From NCBI RefSeq assembly GCF_000340965.1, contig NZ_ANAY01000005.1:1-41741 (forward strand): 41,741 nucleotides of DNA. The letters run 5' to 3'. The notes under the pieces were generated by a model. The model had not been told where the DNA came from. It ran no database searches and worked only from the letters and a program-made list of their open reading frames with translations. Both the position numbers and the translations under genes were made by a program. This DNA comes from Nocardiopsis kunsanensis DSM 44524. GTDB lineage: Bacteria > Actinomycetota > Actinomycetes > Streptosporangiales > Streptosporangiaceae. This document shows, piece by piece, positions 35,426-41,741 of the stretch; position 1 is the stretch's first letter, and each line of letters opens with the position of its first letter.

Positions 35426-38400
35426 GCCCGACCGGGCCCCTGGCCCTCCGCCGAGGCCGGTGCGTTCGTGCCTGGCCCGGAGGGGCGGCGGGGGCCTCCG
35501 TGGGGCACGCTGTGGGCGAGCCAGGCGTCCACGTCGGCGCGGATCCGTGCGGGCCCGGCCCCTCTGCCACGGGCGAGCAGCTGCTCGTAGCGTTCCCGCC
35601 CCAGGGCCCGGCGTGCGTGTTCTCCGGCCCTGACCGCGTCGGGGCCGGTGAGGTCGGGGAGTCCGCGCAGGGCCTCCCCGTACCCGAGCAGGAGGGCAGC
35701 GCGTTCGGGGCGGGTGTCGCACACGATGCCGGCGAGCACGCCGACGGTCTCGGCGCCGATCGGGCCGGGTGTCTGCCGGGGCGGGCCGCTCCACCAGGCA
35801 CGCCCGATCGCCTCGAGTGCCTGCTCCGTACGGCCGGCCCGCTGGTGGACGGTCGCGGTCAGGGCCCACCAGCCCGGCCCGACGTAGGCCCAGAAGAACC
35901 CGGCCAGGCCGATGATCCCGTCATGGTGGTGCTCGATCAGGTCCATCGCCGAGCCCAGGTCGCCCTCCTCCCGCGCCGCCTGTACCTGCGCCATCGCCCA
36001 CAGCACCCTGTGGTCCCGGTCCAGATGCTCCGTCACGGGGGTCAGAACCTCCAGGCCGGCACGGGCGGTCCCTGGTTCGCCCGCGTCGAGAGCGAGCTGG
36101 ACCTCACGCAGGCCTAGGACGGCCGCCATACCGTGCAGCCCGGTCTCCTCCGCGACCCGGCGCCCCTCGGCGAGGAGTGTGCGGGCACGGGCCAGGTCGG
36201 AGAAACGGTACAGGTCGGCGGCCTGGGCCAGGGCCTGGCACCGGCCCCACGGGTCCCCCAACTCGCGGAAGGTCCGCCAGGCCCGCACGGAGCGGTCCAG
36301 GGCACGTGCGGCCCGCCCGTTCACGACATCGGTCAGGGCGAGCATGACCTCGGTCGAGGCGCGCATCCACGGATCGTCCCGGTCCAGCACCGCGCTCATG
36401 CGCCGTTCGTACTCGCTCTCCTCCGGGGCGACCAGTGCGGCGTGCAGGAGGGCGTTGACCAGTACGGGGTGGTACTCGGCGGTCCGGCCCTCGGCGGCCA
36501 GGACGGAGTCGATCCCTGCCACGAGCTCGCCGGCGTGCACGGGGTCGGGGTCGAGGCAGGCCGAGGCCCGGTGGAGCAGGCAGCAAGCGTGCGCCACGGC
36601 CCGGCCCTGCGGTATGCGGCCTTCGAAGGAGGCGTACACCTGCGAGGACCAGCGGGCCAGGAGCTCCCATTCACCCCTGACCGTCCAGTACCACTGCCCG
36701 TGCTCGATCAGGTCCAGGGCCAGGTCGGCGTCGCCGGAGTCCACGGCCCAGCGCAGTGCCGGGCCGAACCCTCCGGCTTCGTCGGCCAGCGAGGCGAGCA
36801 GGGCGGCCTGGCGGGGACCGCGCAGTCCGGCGTCGGCCTCGCGCCACAGGTCGCGCACGTACCGCGCGTGGGCGGTACGGATCAGCACCGCTTCCCCGCT
36901 CTCGGCGAGGCGTTCGCCGGCGTAGGCACGCACGGTCTCCAGGAGCCGGTACCGGGGTTGTTCGGGGTCGGCGGTGTCGGCGTCGGCCACGACCAGGGAC
37001 TGGTCCACGAGTGCGAAGAGGGCTTCCCACACGTCCACGCCCTCGACCTCGGTGGTGCCGGGGTCGGCGCACACCCGTTCCACTGCGGCCAGGCTCGCAC
37101 CGCCGGGCAGTACCGACAGGCGCGTGAGCAGGCGGCGTTCTGCCGGCCCGAGCAGGTCCCAGCTCCAGTCGACGACGGCGCGCAGGGTGCGGTGTCGGGG
37201 CAGCGCGGTCCGGTGGAGGCCGGCGAGGAGACGGAACCGGTCGCCCAGGCGCACGGCCAGGTGCGCAGGACCCATGGAGCGCATCCGGGCGGCAGCCAGC
37301 TCCAGCGCCAGGGGGATACCGTCGAGCTCGCGCACGATACGCACCACGTGTTCGGCGTTGTCGGCGGTGACGGCGAAGTCGGGGCGTGCGGCCCGGGCGC
37401 GGTCGGCGAACAGGGCCACGGAGGCGAACCCCTGCGCCTCGGCCGCACCGCTGCCCGGCGGGGGCAGGGCCAGGGGCGGGACGGGCAGCAGGCGTTCTCC
37501 GGGGACCTCCAAGGGGGCGCGGGAGGTCGTCAGGATCCTCAGGCCCGGGCACCGGGCGAGCAGGTCCCGTACGGTCCCGGACGCCGCGTCGAGGAGGTGC
37601 TCGCAGTTGTCCAGGACCAGCAGGGCGGAACGGTCGGCGAGGAAAGCGGTGATCCGCTCCAGCGGGGGCGGGGCGACGGGGCCGACGCGCGGGTGCAGCC
37701 GGCCGCCCTCGCGTACACCCAGGTTCTCGGCGAGGGTGTCGACGAGGTCGTCGCCGTCGGCCGAGGCGGCGAGTTCGACGAACCAGGCTCCGTCCTCGAC
37801 CGGAGCGTCCCCGTCCTCGGTGAGCGCGGCGGCCGCCTCCACGGCCAGTCGGGTCTTGCCGGCGCCGCCGGGGCCGGTGAGGGTGACCAGGCGCGCGTGG
37901 GTGAGCAGCTCGCGGACCGCACCCAGTTCCTCCTCGCGGGGCACGAAACTGGTCAGGGGCACCGGGAAACGCGTGTGGTGGCCCTCGTTGCGTTCGGTTC
38001 GGGGACGTGCGGGCCCCTGGTCGGGGCGCGGCGCCAGCTCGCCGCGCAACAGGCGCAGGTGCAGGTCCTGCAGGTGCGGTGAGGGGTCCAGACCCAGTTC
38101 GTCGGCGAGGCGCTCGGTGAAACGGGTGTAGGCGGCCAGGGCCTCGGCTCCGCGCCCCTGAGCGGCCAAGGAGCGCACGAGCAGTTCCACCGGACGTTCC
38201 CGGTAGGGGGCCTCGGCGGCCAACGCTTCGGCCTCGGGCAGCACCCCGGCGGGGTCACGCGCCAGGGCGGCGGCGAGATGGTCCTCCACCACGGTGCGGT
38301 GCAGACTCTCCAGACGCAGCACGGTCTCCTCGGCCACACCGCGCACGGTCAGGTCGGGCAGAGGGCGTCCGCGCCACAGGGCCCGGGCACGGGAGAGCTC

Positions 38401-38766
38401 GTGTTCGGCGCCGTCCCGATCGTCCTCCTTGAGCAAGGAGCGGCCCGAGCGGGCCAGGCGTTCGTACTCGTGCAGGTCGACGCGGCAGGGTTCCACGTCG
38501 AGGCGGTAACCGGTGCCGTCACCGTCGACGGTGACCGATGCTCCCAGGGTCCGGCGCAGGCGCGATACCAGGGCCTGCAGGGCGTTGGGCGGGGGCAGCC
38601 GGTCGCGGTCGGGCCAGACCGCCTCGGCCAGGGCCTCCCTGCTCACGCGCGTACCTGCGCGCAACAGCAGCAGGCTCAACAGGGCACGCAGACGGGGTCC
38701 GCCTGCGGCCACGGGCTGCCCGCGGTCGTCGCGGACCTGGAGGGGGCCGAGAACGCTGAACCACAC
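35407..38766 (-). CDS. AfsR/SARP-type regulator: BTAD plus NB-ARC plus TPR
   Basis: 1119 residues. An OmpR-like winged helix at 1-95 (VWFSVLGPLQVRDDRGQPVA, LQALVSRLRRTLG) is followed by the BTAD domain to about 245 (VDLHEYERLARSGRSLLKED, HLQDLHLRLLRGEL). The NB-ARC/STAND ATPase has Walker A GPGGAGKTRLA (298-308) and Walker B ALLVLDNCEHLL (381-392), with GIPLALELAAARMRSMGP in the sensor region. The C-terminal 500 residues are helical TPR-like repeats. Such proteins activate antibiotic clusters or morphogenesis genes when ligand or partner binding triggers ATP-driven assembly. GTG 38766 is preferred since homology begins at WFSVLGPLQV. Its 3' end overlaps the ABC permease gene by 19 bp, tail to tail. 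Target genes are unknown. Confidence 0.93.
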   Translation of the reverse strand: MWFSVLGPLQVRDDRGQPVAAGGPRLRALLSLLLLRAGTRVSREALAEAVWPDRDRLPPPNALQALVSRLRRTLGASVTVDGDGTGYRLDVEPCRVDLHEYERLARSGRSLLKEDDRDGAEHELSRARALWRGRPLPDLTVRGVAEETVLRLESLHRTVVEDHLAAALARDPAGVLPEAEALAAEAPYRERPVELLVRSLAAQGRGAEALAAYTRFTERLADELGLDPSPHLQDLHLRLLRGELAPRPDQGPARPRTERNEGHHTRFPVPLTSFVPREEELGAVRELLTHARLVTLTGPGGAGKTRLAVEAAAALTEDGDAPVEDGAWFVELAASADGDDLVDTLAENLGVREGGRLHPRVGPVAPPPLERITAFLADRSALLVLDNCEHLLDAASGTVRDLLARCPGLRILTTSRAPLEVPGERLLPVPPLALPPPGSGAAEAQGFASVALFADRARAARPDFAVTADNAEHVVRIVRELDGIPLALELAAARMRSMGPAHLAVRLGDRFRLLAGLHRTALPRHRTLRAVVDWSWDLLGPAERRLLTRLSVLPGGASLAAVERVCADPGTTEVEGVDVWEALFALVDQSLVVADADTADPEQPRYRLLETVRAYAGERLAESGEAVLIRTAHARYVRDLWREADAGLRGPRQAALLASLADEAGGFGPALRWAVDSGDADLALDLIEHGQWYWTVRGEWELLARWSSQVYASFEGRIPQGRAVAHACCLLHRASACLDPDPVHAGELVAGIDSVLAAEGRTAEYHPVLVNALLHAALVAPEESEYERRMSAVLDRDDPWMRASTEVMLALTDVVNGRAARALDRSVRAWRTFRELGDPWGRCQALAQAADLYRFSDLARARTLLAEGRRVAEETGLHGMAAVLGLREVQLALDAGEPGTARAGLEVLTPVTEHLDRDHRVLWAMAQVQAAREEGDLGSAMDLIEHHHDGIIGLAGFFWAYVGPGWWALTATVHQRAGRTEQALEAIGRAWWSGPPRQTPGPIGAETVGVLAGIVCDTRPERAALLLGYGEALRGLPDLTGPDAVRAGEHARRALGRERYEQLLARGRGAGPARIRADVDAWLAHSVPHGGPRRPSGPGTNAPASAEGQGPGRAQVRRR

Positions 38767-38920
38767 TCGTCCATGATGACCGATGCGCGACCTTCCCTCA
38801 TCGGCCAGTAAAGTTCGCTCAGGACCCCAGGGTCCGACACCAGCGAGTCCGCCGACGGGCCCGGTCCCCCGAGCGTACGACGCCACACCACCAGGCCCCG
38901 AGAGTCCAGCAGGAGCCCCA

Positions 38921-39538
38921 TTGTTCCCGGTCCTCCCATCCGTCCGGATCCCCGCGCCGCGTCAGGTGCGTCGAGCTTCCGCAGCCACGCGTGTGGGTGC
39001 GGTGGCTGCGGGTGCGGCCGTGGTCGCGACCACCGGTTGCGGGATGTTCACCCCCGGGTTGAGCGGTGAGATGCCCGACGACATCACCGTCACCAGCCCC
39101 CTGTTGCAGGAGGGGCAACCGCTACCGGAGGTCTACACGTGTGAGGGCGTGGAGAACGAGGAGGGTGAGAAGATCTCCGGGGTCTCGCCCCCGCTGAACT
39201 GGTCGGGGATGCCCGAGGACGCCGGGTCGACGGCCCTGGTGGTCGACGACCCCAGCGAGGCGACGGTCTTCTGGGTGGTCCACGACCTCGATCCCGAGCT
39301 CGTGGAGCTGCGCCAGAACACGGTGCCGACCGGGGCCAAGCAGGCCGAGAACAGCGCCGGCACGGCCGAGTACACTGCGCCGTGCCCCGAGGGGGACGCC
39401 TTCCACGAGTACCGTTTCACGGTCTACGCCCTGCACGAGGGCCTCGGCCTTCCCGACGGAGCCCCTCTGGAGACCACCTTGGAAGCCATTTCCGAGCGTG
39501 CCGTCGCTCGAGGAACCCTGGTCACCGAGAACGGATAG
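38921..39538 (+). CDS. YbhB/PEBP-family putative lipoprotein
   Basis: 205 residues. The start TTG 38921 has AGGAG 5 nt upstream, and from there a signal peptide with Arg residues and a hydrophobic stretch (VGAVAAGAAVVATTGC) leads to Cys 40 in a weak lipobox (TTGC). The mature part is a Raf-kinase-inhibitor/PEBP domain: ISGVSPPLNWSGMPEDAGS, ALVVDDPSEATVFWVVHDLD, GTAEYTAPCPEGDAFHEYRF and TVYALHEGLGLPDGAPLETT. The usual DPDAP is DPSEA here and the HW pair is FW, so ligand binding may differ. Family members bind phospholipid head groups or inhibit kinases; no role is proven in actinobacteria. Divergent from the BTAD regulator. Confidence 0.88.
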   Translation: MFPVLPSVRIPAPRQVRRASAATRVGAVAAGAAVVATTGCGMFTPGLSGEMPDDITVTSPLLQEGQPLPEVYTCEGVENEEGEKISGVSPPLNWSGMPEDAGSTALVVDDPSEATVFWVVHDLDPELVELRQNTVPTGAKQAENSAGTAEYTAPCPEGDAFHEYRFTVYALHEGLGLPDGAPLETTLEAISERAVARGTLVTENG

Positions 39539-39635
39539 CGGTACCCGCGCACCCGTGCGGCGGCTCACCGGCCGCAGCGGTGATGAACGTTCAGTAAGCT
39601 CTCGACGCCCTCTGCACACGGAGCGCCACAACACA

Positions 39636-39641
39636 TACAGT
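39636..39641 (+). promoter_or_regulatory. Putative -10 box
   Basis: TACAGT followed by 6 nt and GTG 39648. It would give either a leaderless small ORF or a leader of about 217 nt for the gene at 39865. Confidence 0.45.
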
Positions 39642-39647
39642 GGGGTC

Positions 39648-39839
39648 GTGCCCCTCGCCCCATTTCAGATGACCGTTTCCCGTCCAGTCACCGCGCGGCA
39701 CCCCGACCTGGAACCGCGGTGGGCCCCCGACGCCTCCCAGGCCGGTCGGCAGGGGGTCCATGGACAGGTCGGCCCACGCGGCCGCTGTCCCGCGGTCGGA
39801 CACCCGGTGTCCGACCCAGGAACGTCGCGGGTGCGGTAG
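39648..39839 (+). CDS. Possible leaderless small ORF (63 aa)
   Basis: GTG 39648 to TAG 39839, starting VPLAPFQMTVSRPVTARHPD. It has a -10 box at the leaderless distance and fairly high third-position GC, but no recognisable domain. Its 3' end is occupied by a 23-bp palindrome. It could be a small protein, an upstream ORF controlling the next gene, or chance. Confidence 0.25.
   Translation: MPLAPFQMTVSRPVTARHPDLEPRWAPDASQAGRQGVHGQVGPRGRCPAVGHPVSDPGTSRVR
39794..39816. promoter_or_regulatory. 23-bp perfect palindrome (operator-like)
   Basis: Arms GGTCGGACACC (39794-39804) and GGTGTCCGACC (39806-39816) around a single central C, 48 nt before the ATG at 39865. A one-base centre is too tight for a simple RNA hairpin loop and fits a dimeric repressor site (TetR/GntR-like). 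Confidence 0.6.
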
Positions 39840-39864
39840 ACCTCCCCAAGGTAGTGCGTACACC

Positions 39865-41741
39865 ATGACCGTCACCGTCATCAGCATCATCGCCGTCATC
39901 GTCGTACTCGCCGTGCTCCTGCTTCTGCTGCTGGGCATGCGGGCGCTGAACCCGAGTCGCGCGGAGGAGCACGAGGCCTTCGAGGACGATTACGAGTACG
40001 ACGGGGACGGCCCCGAACGCGAGGGGGACACCCCCCGCGGGCGCGGGCGCCGTCCCCGCAGGCAGCTCGACAAACCGGGCTTCCTGAAGCGGCGCAGGGT
40101 CGACTGGGACGACGACGAGGACGGCCTGTCGGACAACGACTTCTGGTCGTCCCTGAACGAGGAGGGACCGGCCCAGCGCCCGGCCCAGGGGCGCGAGCGC
40201 GGATACGACGGGTACGACGACGGGTACCGCGACCACGGCTACGGCGAAGGCCCCTACGAGGACGAGTACGAGGACGAGTACGGCTACGACGACCGGCAGG
40301 GCCCCCCTACCCCCGCGACCGGCACGGACCTGCGCCCGGACCAGGGACGGCATGCGGCCCGGTCCGCCCCCGACGGTCCCGGACCGCAGACCAACATGAT
40401 GGCGCTGGCGGACCTGGGCCAGGAGAACGGCCCGCAGCAGAGCCACGCTCCGGCAGCCGATACCGGGCAGGGTCCTTCTGCCGGGCCCGTACAGCCCGAC
40501 CCTTCCCCTCCCGAGCAGCCCTCCTCGCTCCCCTCGGCCCAGGAGACACATGGTCTGCCGGCCGCGAACCCGGTCGGTGAGGACAGCGATCCGCTCGGTC
40601 CCGGCTCCTGGTCCTCACCCCCCGCGGCTCTGCCCCCGCGTTCGGAGGAGGCCCCGGAAGGCCCGCTGAGCGCCCCGTCGAACGGCCCCGGTTCGCCCTA
40701 TCCCGCGGCCACCGGTCAGGGAACGGGGGGGACGCCCTCCCCGTACGGAGGCCCCTTCGCCCCGGGGCAGGGCGGCTCCTACGGCACGGGGCCCTCCTAC
40801 GACGGCAGCGCCCCCTCCCGTTCCGACGAGGAGAGCACACGCCCCTCCTCCGACCCGTTGGACCCGAACTTCCGTCCCGCCCCGGGCAACTCGGGTCCGG
40901 ACATGCCCTCTCCGATCTGGTCGAGCATGGACACCGGTGCGCACCAGCGTCCGGACCCGTCGGTCCTGGGCGCCCCGGAGCCTCCCGTGTCCGGCGGCAC
41001 CTCCTCCCCGGGTGCGTTCACCGACCCGGTACAGCCCGGTACGGCCGACCCGCTCGGCGGGTACGGTGCACAGTTCGGGCACGGCGGCTTCACCGAGCCG
41101 GCCCAGGGACAGCCGTTCGACAGCGGGAATCGCCCCGGCCAGGGCCGGCCCCCGTTGTGGGGCGACCCGAACGACACGGGATCCCACGCCCGGCCCCCGC
41201 AGGCCGAGACCCCCTCCTGGAGCAACCCGAACGACACGGGATCCCACGCCCGGACGCAAGAGCCGGGACAGGGCGGGCCCGAGGACACCGGGCCCTACAC
41301 GTTCACGGGTCAGGGGCCGTCGCTGTGGACCGACCCGGTCGACAGCGGGTCCCACGCCCGCCCGGGACCGGCACGAACACCCTGGAACAACCCGGGCGAC
41401 ACCGGGGGCCACAACCGCCCCTGGGACGCCGGAACCCCCGCGTTCACAGGCCAGGAGACCGACCCCTACGGCCGGCAGCCCTCGCCCTACGACAGCGGCA
41501 CCCACACACGTCCGGGCGGCCTCGGCACCGGGATGCCCGGGAGCGGCTGGGAGAACCCGGCCGGCGCTCCGAGCGGCGGGGTCCCGACCGGTCATCCGGG
41601 CGGCACCTACGGCACGCCGGGGTGGGGCAGCGGCACACCGGCCGAGAGCTCGGGACCGCCGCCCTCGGCCCAGGAGACCGATCCCTACGGCCGGCAGCCC
41701 TCGCCCCACGACAGCGGCACCCACACATACCCCGCACCCGG
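39865..41741 (+). CDS. Single-pass membrane protein with long repeat-rich tail (C-terminus off window)
   Basis: At least 625 residues, no stop before the window end. The N-terminus is one membrane helix, VTVISIIAVIVVLAVLLLLL, then a cytoplasmic-looking charged region (GRGRRPRRQLDKPGFLKRRR, VDWDDDEDGLSDNDFW) and an Asp/Tyr/Gly stretch (YEDEYEDEYGYDD). The rest is disordered and, from about residue 350, carries about eight degenerate repeats of a D(T/S)G(S/T/G)H(A/T/N)RP core, e.g. NPNDTGSHARP, DPVDSGSHARP, YDSGTHTRP. ATG 39865 has a weak AAGG site and a near -10 box TAGTGC 7 nt upstream. I recognise no family. The repeats could be a binding array for a partner protein. Confidence 0.8.
   Translation, partial: MTVTVISIIAVIVVLAVLLLLLLGMRALNPSRAEEHEAFEDDYEYDGDGPEREGDTPRGRGRRPRRQLDKPGFLKRRRVDWDDDEDGLSDNDFWSSLNEEGPAQRPAQGRERGYDGYDDGYRDHGYGEGPYEDEYEDEYGYDDRQGPPTPATGTDLRPDQGRHAARSAPDGPGPQTNMMALADLGQENGPQQSHAPAADTGQGPSAGPVQPDPSPPEQPSSLPSAQETHGLPAANPVGEDSDPLGPGSWSSPPAALPPRSEEAPEGPLSAPSNGPGSPYPAATGQGTGGTPSPYGGPFAPGQGGSYGTGPSYDGSAPSRSDEESTRPSSDPLDPNFRPAPGNSGPDMPSPIWSSMDTGAHQRPDPSVLGAPEPPVSGGTSSPGAFTDPVQPGTADPLGGYGAQFGHGGFTEPAQGQPFDSGNRPGQGRPPLWGDPNDTGSHARPPQAETPSWSNPNDTGSHARTQEPGQGGPEDTGPYTFTGQGPSLWTDPVDSGSHARPGPARTPWNNPGDTGGHNRPWDAGTPAFTGQETDPYGRQPSPYDSGTHTRPGGLGTGMPGSGWENPAGAPSGGVPTGHPGGTYGTPGWGSGTPAESSGPPPSAQETDPYGRQPSPHDSGTHTYPAP
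41165..41253 (+). repeat. 29-nt exact direct repeat within the repeat protein
   Basis: Positions 41165-41193 and 41225-41253 are identical (core GAACGACACGGGATCCCACG), offset 60 nt, exactly 20 codons, and encode PNDTGSHAR. A recent in-frame duplication. Confidence 0.9.
41451..41727 (+). repeat. 58-nt direct repeat within the repeat protein
   Basis: 41451-41508 and 41670-41727 differ at two positions (41463 and 41487 in the first copy) and are 219 nt (73 codons) apart. Both encode QETDPYGRQPSP, then Y or H, then DSGTHT. Confidence 0.9.

Larger units (their letters stand above)
39539..39864. other. Intergenic region before the terminal repeat protein
   Basis: 326 nt holding a TACAGT -10 candidate (39636-39641), a possible leaderless small ORF from 39648, and a 23-bp palindrome at 39794-39816. 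A second near -10 box TAGTGC (39852-39857) lies 7 nt before the ATG of the next gene. Confidence 0.5.

Noticed and set aside
36133..38082. Long plus-strand open frame opposite the BTAD regulator
   Set aside because: The Gly/Val/Ala/Gln-rich shadow of a full-length multidomain protein on the other strand.
41165..41727. CRISPR-like spaced direct repeats
   Set aside because: The repeats are in frame (60 and 219 nt offsets), few, and encode a peptide motif; they are protein repeats.

Overview
The window is very GC-rich, codes densely on both strands, and carries a set of genes typical of a mycelial actinobacterium: SepH, DUF3071/3159/3710/4193/4235 proteins, an F420-type LLM oxidoreductase, an AfsR-like BTAD regulator, a [2Fe-2S] ferrochelatase and a mycobacterial-style ceoB/ceoC pair. 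A serpin of the thermopin type and the overall gene set make a Nocardiopsaceae member (Nocardiopsis, Thermobifida or relatives) the best guess; this is inference, as no rRNA gene is present.

Left part (1-6.9 kb): the N-terminus of a Ser/Thr kinase, aconitase acnA behind a long leader with twin operator-like dyads, an F420-dependent LLM oxidoreductase, and a secreted LPxTG-anchored protein behind an AT-rich promoter island. A small hypothetical ORF follows.

Housekeeping block (6.9-26 kb): 23S rRNA uracil methyltransferase, ceoB-ceoC K+ uptake regulators, DUF3159 membrane protein, serpin, PIG-L deacetylase, DUF3710, dut, valS of the archaeal-like type, DUF4235, DUF4193, a CutRS-like two-component system, a 54-aa protein, suhB, an S9 peptidase and hemH. 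From memory, the order TrmA-like / ceoBC / DUF3159 / DUF3710 / dut / DUF4193 / suhB resembles the Mycobacterium tuberculosis Rv2689c-Rv2701c region. The cutRS / suhB / hemH / sepH part resembles Streptomyces coelicolor around SCO5855-SCO5863. Serpin, PIG-L and valS look like insertions into that backbone.

Right part (26-41.7 kb): a D-arabinono-1,4-lactone oxidase-type flavoprotein, a two-TM acidic membrane protein divergent from sepH, two translationally coupled bacterial PH-domain (YdbS/YdbT-like) membrane proteins, a DrrAB-type ABC exporter, a large BTAD/NB-ARC regulator overlapping it tail to tail, a PEBP-family lipoprotein, and the beginning of a long repeat-rich single-pass membrane protein that runs off the window.

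The most interesting unexplained structure is non-coding. The ~450-nt leader of the response regulator has two hairpins with the same loop, a compensatory stem change and a T-tract, plus a tiny Cys-containing ORF. The acnA promoter carries two near-identical 20-nt dyads. The sepH leader has three consecutive dyads, and a 23-bp palindrome lies before the terminal repeat protein. Several genes without a Shine-Dalgarno site have a TANNNT -10 box 6-8 nt before the start codon, as expected for leaderless mRNAs. No rRNA, tRNA, IS element, prophage or CRISPR array was seen.
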